Shown in pieces: positions 25,424 to 33,256 of a stretch of 35,996 nt of DNA; the stretch's first letter is position 1, and every line of letters begins with the position of its first letter. Under the pieces are notes generated by a model. That model searched no databases, had not been told where the DNA came from, and worked only from the letters and a program-made list of their open reading frames with translations. The DNA is from Planctomycetota bacterium. GTDB lineage: Bacteria > Planctomycetota > UBA8108 > JACQVS01. The translations under genes and the position numbers were made by a program. The stretch spans positions 1 to 35,996 of the forward strand of contig JACQVS010000174.1 of the NCBI GenBank assembly GCA_016209605.1, given 5' to 3'.

Positions 25424-26761
25424 CTAAAAAATCAAAACCAATTCCACACCTGCAAAATTTCTTTGATCATTGGCCGGATGAAACGGTGATCCAACAATGA
25501 CGTGAAAGCGGTCCCCGCCAAATTCGCACTTCAAAACCACGTGGGGATTGGGTCTCCACCCGGCGCCGATGGAGAGTCTCTGGAAGCGGTTGGCGTCGAA
25601 TCCGAAAGCCTCGTTTCCGCCTGCGGTGATGGGACCGTCGAAATGATAGCCTTTCGTGGATTTGTACGTGCCAATTTCGCTGTAACGAACGGCAGCGTAA
25701 ATTTTGGAGGTGATATTGTACAGGCCTTCTACCGCGAACCAGAAAATCTCTCGATTAAACTCCGCATGCCGATCAACGGCGAATGCCTGGCCGAAGGATA
25801 GCGACAGATAACCTCTTTCTGCAATGATCCATTTACCATCCAGCTCATAGAGATAAGCATCCACCGTGTTGCTCGGGCTTGCGCCCACACTTGAAAAATC
25901 CGTGGCGCCGACGGGCACAAAAGGGCTCTCGCCGAACTCGAAAGCGCTCTCTCGAGTTTTGCCATTGCGCATGAAGCTGCCGCTAAAATAGAGCCAAGAA
26001 AAGGGGTTTCCATAAATTTTTGCCGTGACCGCCTTGTCCCAATTGTCATCGAAACTGCGCGTTTCGTTTCCATTCATGACTGCCACGTTCCAGCCGAAAC
26101 AAGAGATGGCCCCGTAAAGTTGAAGCCCTTCATCAAAACCATAGGGAAAAGCGGCGGAGTTCAAGATGAGCGGGTTGCTGGAAGCATTGATCGCATGAAT
26201 CTCCTCCCCAAAGGGGATGTACATCCTGCCGGCCTTAATGCTTAAGAGATCATCTCCGAGGGATTTCAAGAGATTGCGAAAGTGTCCATAAAGCTCTCCG
26301 GTCTGGATGGAAATCTCGTCGTCTTCGCCAAAAGGCGGGATTTGAAGTTCGGCGTAAAGGGAGGTATCAGTCCACACATCGGCGTTCAAGAAAAGGGAGC
26401 CTTGCTTGACGAGGAAGCCGCCTTTTTGCCGAGTGCCATCCTTTCCCGTTGCCAGAAAATCAAACGCCTCAAAACCGGAGAACTGCAAGTTTTCAAACCA
26501 AGGCCGGCTCAGAGGTTGGGAAGCGCGGGCGGTCGGGTGGTAAGGAACCTCACGCTCTAAAAGATCCACTTCCCCTTCATGATCCGACGGTATTTTTTTT
26601 TCTAGCTTCTCAACTCGCTTTTTCAGTTCCTCGACCTCACTCTGCGGGTCTTGGGGGTGCGGGCCAACGGAATTTTCTTGGCCGCTAGCCAGCGGTCCTG
26701 CCCAAATGCCTAGGAGCAAATAAATCCATGAGAGAATTCTTCCACGGCCGTTGAGGTTCAT
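25424..26761 (-). CDS. Porin-like outer-membrane beta-barrel with coiled-coil N-terminus
   Basis: A signal peptide (ILSWIYLLLGIWAGPLASG) is followed by a short coiled coil (VEELKKRVEKLEKK), as in trimeric porins, then a series of amphipathic strands rich in aromatic girdle residues: LQFSGFEAFDFLATG, GSLFLNADVWTDTSLYAEL, SIKAGRMYIPFG. The protein ends in VELVLIF, a C-terminal Phe strand typical of barrels inserted by BamA. Total 445 residues. It resembles phosphate-selective (OprO/P-like) or short-chain porins in layout, but the substrate is unknown. It is the first gene of the three-gene unit and is preceded by a 12-bp palindrome (26785-26811). A GGGTG ribosome-binding site stands before the ATG. 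Confidence 0.78.
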   Translation of the reverse strand: MNLNGRGRILSWIYLLLGIWAGPLASGQENSVGPHPQDPQSEVEELKKRVEKLEKKIPSDHEGEVDLLEREVPYHPTARASQPLSRPWFENLQFSGFEAFDFLATGKDGTRQKGGFLVKQGSLFLNADVWTDTSLYAELQIPPFGEDDEISIQTGELYGHFRNLLKSLGDDLLSIKAGRMYIPFGEEIHAINASSNPLILNSAAFPYGFDEGLQLYGAISCFGWNVAVMNGNETRSFDDNWDKAVTAKIYGNPFSWLYFSGSFMRNGKTRESAFEFGESPFVPVGATDFSSVGASPSNTVDAYLYELDGKWIIAERGYLSLSFGQAFAVDRHAEFNREIFWFAVEGLYNITSKIYAAVRYSEIGTYKSTKGYHFDGPITAGGNEAFGFDANRFQRLSIGAGWRPNPHVVLKCEFGGDRFHVIVGSPFHPANDQRNFAGVELVLIF

Positions 26762-26784
26762 TTTTCACCCACAGATTCGACCTA

Positions 26785-26811
26785 AGTGTCCCATTTCATA
26801 AATGGGGCACT
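26785..26811. promoter_or_regulatory. Palindrome in the porin operon leader
   Basis: AGTGTCCCATTT (26785-26796) pairs with AAATGGGGCACT (26800-26811) over 12 positions, with one G-T and a CAT loop. It lies 23 bp before the porin start codon. Its GTGYCCCA...TGGGGCAC form resembles an operator or an enhancer-type site; no T-run follows, so a terminator is unlikely. Confidence 0.6.
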
Positions 26812-26961
26812 AAACCAAGTGATAATCCACCCGTCGCAGCCAGAGCTCTAATTGACGGTAGGATCAGGTTGAAGAAAACTCCAACCAAAGTTTCCCCAGC
26901 TCAGTTGGTATCGTCAGATTTTGGAATGGAATTGAGGGGAGCCATCTTTTTAGGAACTTTA
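26812..26961. other. Intergenic DNA, no feature seen
   Basis: AT-richer spacer between the palindrome of the porin operon and the second CTTTTGCATATT element. Open frames crossing it continue only as antisense-like, arginine-rich frames in the next gene. No convincing promoter was found. Confidence 0.5.
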
Positions 26962-27004
26962 CTTTTGCATATTTTTGACCGTTCGCGGCTGACCATGTGC
27001 AAAT
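26962..27004. repeat. CTTTTGCATATT palindrome, copy 2 (diverged)
   Basis: Begins CTTTTGCATATTTTTGACCG and ends CCATGTGCAAA. Aligned with the reverse complement of 10599-10642 it matches at roughly 34 of 41 positions, including an exact 16-base start. The palindrome is less perfect than copy 1 because the right arm has drifted. It lies 60 bp before the ATG of the next gene; copy 1 lies 53 bp before a plus-strand ATG. Confidence 0.7.
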
Positions 27005-27064
27005 TTAAAAACCTCCAGAACATCTCTTGCGCCTTCCCCGCCGGACAGTTAAAAAGCAAGAGAC

Positions 27065-28954
27065 ATGTCCGCCGTGGAAAATTTTATCGCATTGGCGCTA
27101 TTCCTATTCCTGGTGGGGGACCCCCGCCCCGGCGCCGCCGTTCCTGCGCTCGCTCCCGGCGAGATCATCTGGCAGGGGGCGTTGAACGGCATCGACGCCA
27201 CCGCCCGCGAGCGGATCCTCGAGCTGGCCCCCGACGGCCAGTCGTTCCTCTACTACCAGGGAGCGCCGTGGCCGCGCCTCATGCTCCAGCCCGCGGGCGC
27301 GAAGGATGTGGAGCCACGGATGGTGGGGACCGTCGCGCCCCTCGCGACCCGGGCGCCGCGCTTCGATCTCGAGGGGAAGTCGGTATTTTTCACCGCCCGC
27401 CTCGACTGGCGGCCGCTCCGCCCTCCCGCCGCCGGCCCGCCGCCGGAGGGGGCCATCGTTCACCTGGCTGCCGTCCGAGTGGCGGTCGACGGCAAGTCCC
27501 AGGAGAAGCTGGCGCCGGCCCCCTCGGCTCCGGTGGATGCCTCGGCCATATTCCTCGACCTCCATCCCGGCAGCCAGATCCTGCTCGTGGGCGCGGTCGC
27601 GAGCCTCAAGGCCGCCGAGCTGCAGAACGGCAGCTTCTCCATGAACATGCTCGAGATCCCAGCGTCCGGCGGCGGGAGCGGCGAGGACCTGGGATTTCAA
27701 ATCGGCGGCCGGGCGGTGGCGCGCTATTCCTGGGACGGGAAGGCAATTTACTACACCCGCGACGATTTCAAGGACGGCTCGCCCCCCCTCTTCCGCTACG
27801 ACCGCTCGAGCGGCGTCCACGAGGCGTTGCGCCGCGAAGCCTGCAGCGCCGGCTGGTCGGCGGGCGATGTGGAGGTCTGCCGCTTCCAGCTCGCCCATCC
27901 CGGCGGCTTCGGCTGGGACGCCTATCCGGCGTTTTTCCTGCAGCGCTCGCTCAAGGAGCCGGCGGTGCTCTTCCGTCTCCCCGAAGGCTTTCCCCTCAGC
28001 GCCCAGGCGGCCCTGGTGCCGCACTCGATCCGCGGCGAACGGATGCTGCTCTCCAGTGGCCTCGAGGACCAGCCGCGGGCGGTCCTTGCCCGCTGGAATC
28101 CGCGCGCCTTCGAGGAGGAGCTGGCCCGCGCCAAGGCCTCTCCGCGGGAGTCTCTGGATCCGGGCAACCCCGAGGCCAGGAAGCAGTGGGCCGCCGGCCG
28201 CGCCCGCCTGTCCTTGCGCGCGGCCGGCGATTCAGCCGCCGCCCCGCTCCTCAAGAGCATGCTCCGCTCGCTGGTCCTCCTTCCGGGGGCGCCGGTGGAG
28301 CGGATCAAGGTCCGCTGGGCCCAGGAAAGCGGCCTCGCCGGCTCGGACCTCAAGCGCGCGGTGGAGGTGATCGAGTCGGCCCGCGGCGCGGTTCGCCTTG
28401 AAAAGACCCTGCCTCCGGAGAAGCCGGAAAGCACGCCGCCGCGGGAGCTAGTCGTTGGCGATGGCCAGGAGGCGCGGCTGACCGACGACCGCAATATCAC
28501 CACCGCCCTGCCCAACTCCGCCCTGCAGGCGGAGCTGGCGCAGTTCTCGCCTTACCAGCTCCTCCTCGACCCGGCGGCTCTGGGGAATCCGGGGCTGCGC
28601 TTTCAGGCGGCCAGAAATCCAGGGTGGAAGGAGCCCGCCCCGGCGTCCGAGCGAGCGCTCGAGTTCCGCCATCTTGACGGCTTCCATGGGACCCTCTTTC
28701 TCCAGGTCGAAGGAGAGCAGGCGCTGCCCACGCGCCTGGTGACGCCGCAGCTCTTCCCCTCGGAAAAGATGCGCCGCAACATGGGGATCGTCCCCAACGA
28801 CAAGTCCATCACCTTTGAAGACTACCGCCCCGTGGCCGGCCGCCTGGTGCCGCACCGCCTGCGCTTCGACGACGGGCTCAGCCCCTTCACGCTGACCGTC
28901 GAGGAGCTGGTCTTCAACCCGGAGGTCAGCGATCCCATCTTCAAGGAAAATTAA
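27065..28954 (+). CDS. Secreted TolB-like propeller with lipoprotein-sorting-like C-terminus
   Basis: A signal peptide (FIALALFLFLVGD) is followed by TolB/WD-like propeller repeats in the first ~330 residues (ILELAPDGQSFLYYQGAPWP, APRFDLEGKSVFFTARLDW, RYSWDGKAIYYTRDDFKDG). After an Ala/Arg-rich helical region (about 350-480), the C-terminal ~150 residues read FHGTLFLQVEGEQALPTRLV, DYRPVAGRLVPHRLRFDDG, FTLTVEELVFNPEVSDPIF. That is the pattern of LolA-like outer-membrane lipoprotein-sorting or MucE/DUF4292-type beta domains, which bind acyl chains. The combination with a propeller is unusual. It has 629 residues; a periplasmic sensor or carrier is the inference. Its stop is 3 bp from the end of a convergent lipoprotein gene. 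Confidence 0.65.
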   Translation: MSAVENFIALALFLFLVGDPRPGAAVPALAPGEIIWQGALNGIDATARERILELAPDGQSFLYYQGAPWPRLMLQPAGAKDVEPRMVGTVAPLATRAPRFDLEGKSVFFTARLDWRPLRPPAAGPPPEGAIVHLAAVRVAVDGKSQEKLAPAPSAPVDASAIFLDLHPGSQILLVGAVASLKAAELQNGSFSMNMLEIPASGGGSGEDLGFQIGGRAVARYSWDGKAIYYTRDDFKDGSPPLFRYDRSSGVHEALRREACSAGWSAGDVEVCRFQLAHPGGFGWDAYPAFFLQRSLKEPAVLFRLPEGFPLSAQAALVPHSIRGERMLLSSGLEDQPRAVLARWNPRAFEEELARAKASPRESLDPGNPEARKQWAAGRARLSLRAAGDSAAAPLLKSMLRSLVLLPGAPVERIKVRWAQESGLAGSDLKRAVEVIESARGAVRLEKTLPPEKPESTPPRELVVGDGQEARLTDDRNITTALPNSALQAELAQFSPYQLLLDPAALGNPGLRFQAARNPGWKEPAPASERALEFRHLDGFHGTLFLQVEGEQALPTRLVTPQLFPSEKMRRNMGIVPNDKSITFEDYRPVAGRLVPHRLRFDDGLSPFTLTVEELVFNPEVSDPIFKEN

Positions 28955-28956
28955 GT

Positions 28957-29394
28957 TCAGCGCTCCTGCCCCTCGGAAAAGATCGCCGGGTAAGCGCGCG
29001 AGACTTCCTCGGACTTGCCGTTGGCCTGGCGAACCATGTCCCGGTCGCCGTAGTCCTCGATTTGCTTGAGGATGGTCATGGCGGTGCGCGGATGGCCCTT
29101 CAACAGTTCCAGCTCCGCCTCCTTCCAGTCGGCCTTGAACATCACCTGGCGCATGGAGCGCAGCTCGGCCACGCGGTCCTGCAGGACCGTGGAGCTGTGG
29201 TGGTCGACCATGGCCAGCTCGGCCGCTTCGATGGCCTCGCGGATCTTGCCGATGCTGGCTAGCCGGTTGATTTCCTGAAGCCGGATTTCCAGCTTGGGGG
29301 AGATGGCGTCGGGGCGCGACGCCGAGTCCGGCGCGGGCTCGAAGAGGCCGCAGCCGGCGAGGAGAACGGTCAGGGGAAAAAGCTTTCCCAACAT
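28957..29394 (-). CDS. Small helical lipoprotein (145 aa)
   Basis: ATG 29394 gives a clean lipoprotein signal (MLGKLFPLTVLLAGC) with Cys15; longer in-frame starts up to 29481 would put the signal in the middle of the protein. The mature part is helical with TPR-like spacing: EIRLQEINRLASIGKIREAI, then KADWKEAELELLKGHPRTAM. A short TPR or helical-repeat lipoprotein is the best guess; no family was recognised. It is convergent with the propeller gene and divergent from maf, with 92 bp to the maf start. Confidence 0.65.
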   Translation of the reverse strand: MLGKLFPLTVLLAGCGLFEPAPDSASRPDAISPKLEIRLQEINRLASIGKIREAIEAAELAMVDHHSSTVLQDRVAELRSMRQVMFKADWKEAELELLKGHPRTAMTILKQIEDYGDRDMVRQANGKSEEVSRAYPAIFSEGQER

Positions 29395-29486
29395 CGCGGG
29401 AGTCTTTACAATTCCGCATCCCATATAAACGGACCGATTATAACCAAAACCCTGGATTTCAAAACGGTCTTCTGCGGTCATCGGTC

Positions 29487-30164
29487 ATGGCATCCGATAA
29501 AGAAAAGAGCGATCGCCTGGTGATCCTGGCCTCCGCCTCGCCGCGGCGGCAGGAGCTGCTCGAGCAGTTCAGGGTGCCGTTCCGCCTCCTGCCGGCGATG
29601 GGGGTGGATGAAAACCGGCCGCGCGGCGGCGCCTCCGAGGTCGCCGGAGCCCTCGCCCTCGAAAAGGCGCGCTGGTCCTGGGACCGGGCGGTGGAGGAGA
29701 AGTTCGACCTGCGGCGGCTCTGGATTCTGGCGGCCGACACGGTGGTGGCGCTCGACGGCGAGGTCCTCGGCAAGCCGGCCGATGCCGCCGACGCCCGCTG
29801 CATGCTGCACCGTCTCTCCGGCCGGACCCATCAAGTGATCACCGCGTGCGCCGTCATCTCCCCCGGCAAGGTCGAGCGCGTCGAGCTGGAGACGTCGCAA
29901 GTGGTCTTCAAGCGCCTGAGCGAGGCGGAAATCGCCGGATACCTCGAGAGCGGCGATCCCTTCGGCAAGGCCGGCGCTTACGGCATTCAAAGCGGCGGCG
30001 CCTCCCTGGTCGCCGGCTTCACCGGCTGCTACTACAACATTGTCGGCCTGCCGGTGCGCCGCGCCCTTGCCCTCCTGGGCCTGCCGGCGCCGGAGTGCGG
30101 CTGCGAGCTCCACCCGCTGCAGAGGGGGAAGCGGGGCTGCCAGCGCGGGGGCGGCGCGCCCTGA
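29487..30164 (+). CDS. maf: Maf family nucleoside triphosphate pyrophosphatase
   Basis: Maf enzymes hydrolyse modified or non-canonical nucleoside triphosphates such as dTTP and UTP, and are linked to division arrest. All family motifs are present: LASASPRRQELL (14-25), the AADTVVALDGEVLGKP catalytic block with Asp84, the SGRTHQV block, GDPFGKAGAYGIQ and GCYYNIVGLP. The usual length is ~195; this protein has a ~25-residue Cys/Gly/Arg-rich tail (CGCELHPLQRGKRGC) of unknown role that might bind metal. It is followed 73 bp later by the squalene-cyclase-like gene. Confidence 0.93.
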   Translation: MASDKEKSDRLVILASASPRRQELLEQFRVPFRLLPAMGVDENRPRGGASEVAGALALEKARWSWDRAVEEKFDLRRLWILAADTVVALDGEVLGKPADAADARCMLHRLSGRTHQVITACAVISPGKVERVELETSQVVFKRLSEAEIAGYLESGDPFGKAGAYGIQSGGASLVAGFTGCYYNIVGLPVRRALALLGLPAPECGCELHPLQRGKRGCQRGGGAP

Positions 30165-30200
30165 TGAAAATCTTCGCCGCCGCCGGGCCGGAGGGTTAAA

Positions 30201-30350
30201 ATGATCGATGACGAGTTAGCTCGTTCTGCAGATCAACATGCGAAGAAGTCACTCTTTCCAACGCCGTTGTCGCGCGCCCGGTTGGACCCGGGGCTGGGGA
30301 GGGCTCGCCCTCTGCCACCTGGCCTGCGCCGTCTCCCTGCTTGCCGATGA
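30201..30350 (+). CDS. Short upstream ORF with strong ribosome-binding site (49 aa)
   Basis: ATG 30201 follows GGAGGG (30190-30195) at ideal spacing. The frame encodes MIDDELARSADQHAKKSLFP and runs to a TGA at 30348-30350, overlapping the first 113 bp of the squalene-cyclase-like gene in another frame. Its early codons lie outside that gene and include a hairpin ACGAG-TTAG-CTCGT (30211-30224). It could be a leader peptide that couples translation to the downstream start, which itself lacks a good site. The Arg/Pro-rich second half looks like overlap shadow. Confidence 0.3.
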   Translation: MIDDELARSADQHAKKSLFPTPLSRARLDPGLGRARPLPPGLRRLPACR

Positions 30351-31362
30351 TCAGGACGGCTGGCCCGCGGGCAGGCCGGACCAGCCGCCGCGGCGGGTGC
30401 TGCGCCCCGAGATCACCAGCGACCTCCAGCTCGCCATCGAGCGCGGCTTCGACTTCCTCATCCGCAATCAAAAGCCGAGCGGCTCCTTTGACACCGATGA
30501 TTTCCCGGTCGCCAACAACGCCCTGGCGGGCCTGGCCTTCCTGGCGGGAGGGCACTCGACGCAGTCGGGGCCGTACGCCGAAGCGCTGCAGAGGGTCCTC
30601 GACCATCTGCTCGCCAAACAGAAAGAAGATGGATACTTTGAAGACAGCGACAACGCCAGCCGCATGTACGGCCACGGCTTCGCCACCCTCTTCCTGGCCC
30701 AGCTTTACGGCATGACGGGGCAGAAGGACAAGAAGGTTCGCTTCGCCTTGAAGCGGGCCGTGCGTCTGATCGAGTCCTCGCAGTGCGCCGACGGCGGCTG
30801 GGACTACAACCCGGTCCCGCGGGCGACGCTCTTTTCCAGGCGCGGCGCCAGCGACACCTCCATCACCGTCTGCCAGACCATGGCGCTGCGCGCCGCCCGC
30901 AACCTGGGGGTGTGGGTCGATCCGCGCGTGGTCGCCAGCGCCAAGGCCTTCGTGCAGAAGGCGCAGAACAGCGACGGCGGCTTCGCCTACCGGCTGGGCG
31001 AGTTCCCGATGAACATGCAGCGAAGCGAGTTCCCCCGCTCGGCCGCGGGGGTGTGCGTCCTCCTGTCGCTCGGCGAGTACGACTCGCTGGGCATCGCCAA
31101 GGGCTTCGAGTACTTGAGAAGACACTATCGCAACTACAACGACTTCCCCTTCTACGCCGACTACTACTGCGCCCAGGCGATGTTCCAGGCCGGCCGGCAC
31201 TACTGGAGCGAGTACTTCCGGTACATCAAGGAAAAGCTGATCCGCAAGCAGAAGCCCGAGGGGAGCTGGAGCGGCGACATGGGCGGAACCATCCAGTCGA
31301 CGGCCATGGCCTTGATCGTCCTGCAAATCCCCTACCGGTTCTTGCCCGTCACGGAGCGTTGA
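30238..31362 (+). CDS. Secreted prenyltransferase/squalene-oxidase-repeat protein
   Basis: A basic N-terminus and signal peptide (GGLALCHLACAVSLLA) lead into an alpha-alpha barrel of prenyltransferase/squalene-cyclase type. Repeats are visible: FDFLIRNQKPSGSFDTDDF, LDHLLAKQKEDGYFEDS, VRLIESSQCADGGWDYNP, AKAFVQKAQNSDGGFAYRLG and IRKQKPEGSWSGDMGGTIQS. It has 374 residues. The cyclase DXDD motif was not seen, and planctomycete genomes carry many such secreted proteins with no known reaction, so no enzyme is assigned. A short ORF with a better ribosome-binding site starts 37 bp upstream. The M28 peptidase gene follows after 16 bp, probably in the same operon. Confidence 0.78.
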   Translation: MRRSHSFQRRCRAPGWTRGWGGLALCHLACAVSLLADDQDGWPAGRPDQPPRRVLRPEITSDLQLAIERGFDFLIRNQKPSGSFDTDDFPVANNALAGLAFLAGGHSTQSGPYAEALQRVLDHLLAKQKEDGYFEDSDNASRMYGHGFATLFLAQLYGMTGQKDKKVRFALKRAVRLIESSQCADGGWDYNPVPRATLFSRRGASDTSITVCQTMALRAARNLGVWVDPRVVASAKAFVQKAQNSDGGFAYRLGEFPMNMQRSEFPRSAAGVCVLLSLGEYDSLGIAKGFEYLRRHYRNYNDFPFYADYYCAQAMFQAGRHYWSEYFRYIKEKLIRKQKPEGSWSGDMGGTIQSTAMALIVLQIPYRFLPVTER

Positions 31363-31378
31363 CCAAAGGGAGAAAAAA

Positions 31379-33232
31379 TTGAGCTCTGGCGTTTCCATAA
31401 AAACAATTTCAGCTTCGTTTCTTTTCTGGATCCTCTCGTCCACCGTCGTTTCTGGTCTTCTCGACGCCGCCGATCCGCCCCCCTTCGCCGCCGCCGTTCT
31501 CGAGCGGCACATCGCTTACCTGGCGAGCGATGCCCTCGAGGGCCGCGACGCCGGCACCAAGGGCTGCGAGGAGGCGGAGCGCTACATCCGCGAGGCGCTC
31601 GCCGCCGCCGGCCTCGACGCCGTGGAGGAGCAGGCCTTCGAGTTCAACGCCGGCGCCCGGCTGGGGGAGGGAAGCCGCCTCGCGATCGGCGATCGCGAGC
31701 TGCCGGCGGAGTCGTTCCGGCCGCTGGCCTTCTCGGCGGCCGCCGAGGGATCCTGGCCGGCGGTGTTCGCCGGCTACGGCATCGAGGCGAAGGACCTCGG
31801 CCACGACGACTACACCGGCCTGGAGGCCGGCGGCAAGCTGGTCGTGGCGCTGCGAGGGTCGCCCGACGGAGACAACCCGCACGGGCGGTTCTCGAGCCAC
31901 GTCGACAGCCGCGCCAAGGCGCTCAAGGCGGTGGAGAAGGGCGGCAAGGCCCTCCTCATCCTGGTCACCGGGAAGCCGGGGGAAGAGAAGCTGCCGGAGT
32001 TCCACGGCGATGACCTCACCCAGGACGTCGGCATTCCGGTAATCGCGGTGAAGGAAAGCGAGGCGGGGAAAACGCTGGAGATCGACGCCGCGGCGGCGAT
32101 CGCGGCGCTCAACGAGCACCGCCGCGTTTCCAAGCCCCTCGAGCCGAAGGTGAGCCTGGCGGCGCGGGTGCGCTTCGAGAAGCGCGCCACCCGAAACCTC
32201 CTCGGCTGGCTCAAGGCGCGCCATCCCGAGGCCAGGGATGAGGTGGTCATCGTCGGCGCCCACCACGACCATCTCGGGCGCGGCACCACCGCCTCGATGG
32301 CCCGCCGGCGCCTGGGAGAGATCCACAACGGCGCCGATGACAACGCCTCCGGCGTCGCCGGCCTCCTCGAGCTGGCGCGCTGTTTGAAGCCGCGCGCGGC
32401 CGAGCTCAAGCGCAGCGTCCTCTTCATCACCCTGGGGGCGGAGGAGCGCGGCCTCCTCGGCTCCAGGCACTTCAAGGAGCATCCGCTGCTCCGCCTGCCG
32501 GCGGGAACGAGCGGGAAAGAGACGCCCCTCAAGGCGGTCGCCATGGTCAACCTCGACATGATCGGCCGCCTGCGCGAGAACCGCCTGCTGGCCTCCGGCC
32601 TCGCCACCTCCGAGGCCTGGCCGGACCTCCTGGAAAAGGTCCGCAAGGACTCCGGCTGCCAGCTCAAAGTGGTGGGCGACCGCGCCGAGGACCTCTTCGG
32701 CACCAGCGACCACACCAACTTTTATCAAATGGGGATTCCGGTGGTCTTCTTCTTCACCGGCAACCACTCGCAGTACCATACTCCCGACGATGACCTCTAC
32801 CGGCGCCTCGACAACGGCGCTTCCGAGCGCTTGATCAACGTCGAGGGCATGGGGGAAGTGCTGCGCTACGTCGGCGAGGTGATCGCCGCAGCCGCCAACG
32901 GCCCCCAGCCGCTCCCTTACAAGCCGGGGGTGAAGCTGGCGCCGGCGGCGACCTTCAAGGTGGTGCTGCGCCTCCTTCCCGACTACGGCGCCGACGTGGC
33001 GGGGATGCGCATCGCGGAAGTGACCCAGGATGGGCCCGCGGCCCAGGCCGGGCTCAAGGCCGGCGATGTCATCGTCCGCTTCAGCTCGACCCCGGTCCGG
33101 AGCGTCCGCGACTACATGGTGGGCCTCGAGAAGGCCAGGGCGGGGGAGGAGATCGAGGTGGAGATCGTCCGCGACGGCAAGAGCCAGGTGGTGAAAGTGA
33201 CGCCGCAGGGAAAGGCGCCGGCGAACCCGTGA
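31379..33232 (+). CDS. Secreted M28 zinc aminopeptidase with PDZ domain
   Basis: The start is TTG 31379, supported by AGGGAG at exact spacing and a signal peptide right after it (FLFWILSSTVVSGLLDAADP). A PA-like insert (about 110-250) precedes the M28 catalytic domain. Zinc ligands and catalytic residues are intact: His295 in GAHHDHLG, Asp321 in GADDNASG, Glu355-Glu356 in GAEERGLLGS, Asp393 in LDMIGR and His467 in YHTPDDD. A PDZ domain fills about 520-605 (DGPAAQAGLKAGDVIVRFSS). The likely job is cleavage of peptides in the periplasm or outside the cell. The PDZ may bind substrate C-termini. The stop is 24 bp before a convergent gene. Confidence 0.9.
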   Translation: MSSGVSIKTISASFLFWILSSTVVSGLLDAADPPPFAAAVLERHIAYLASDALEGRDAGTKGCEEAERYIREALAAAGLDAVEEQAFEFNAGARLGEGSRLAIGDRELPAESFRPLAFSAAAEGSWPAVFAGYGIEAKDLGHDDYTGLEAGGKLVVALRGSPDGDNPHGRFSSHVDSRAKALKAVEKGGKALLILVTGKPGEEKLPEFHGDDLTQDVGIPVIAVKESEAGKTLEIDAAAAIAALNEHRRVSKPLEPKVSLAARVRFEKRATRNLLGWLKARHPEARDEVVIVGAHHDHLGRGTTASMARRRLGEIHNGADDNASGVAGLLELARCLKPRAAELKRSVLFITLGAEERGLLGSRHFKEHPLLRLPAGTSGKETPLKAVAMVNLDMIGRLRENRLLASGLATSEAWPDLLEKVRKDSGCQLKVVGDRAEDLFGTSDHTNFYQMGIPVVFFFTGNHSQYHTPDDDLYRRLDNGASERLINVEGMGEVLRYVGEVIAAAANGPQPLPYKPGVKLAPAATFKVVLRLLPDYGADVAGMRIAEVTQDGPAAQAGLKAGDVIVRFSSTPVRSVRDYMVGLEKARAGEEIEVEIVRDGKSQVVKVTPQGKAPANP

Positions 33233-33256
33233 TCCAGTAATCCCGGAATCCCGCGA

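Noticed and set aside
26869..28401. Plus-strand open frame overlapping the start of the propeller gene
   Set aside because: It becomes Arg/Pro-rich low complexity once inside the other gene; its first ~60 codons cover the palindrome and spacer DNA.
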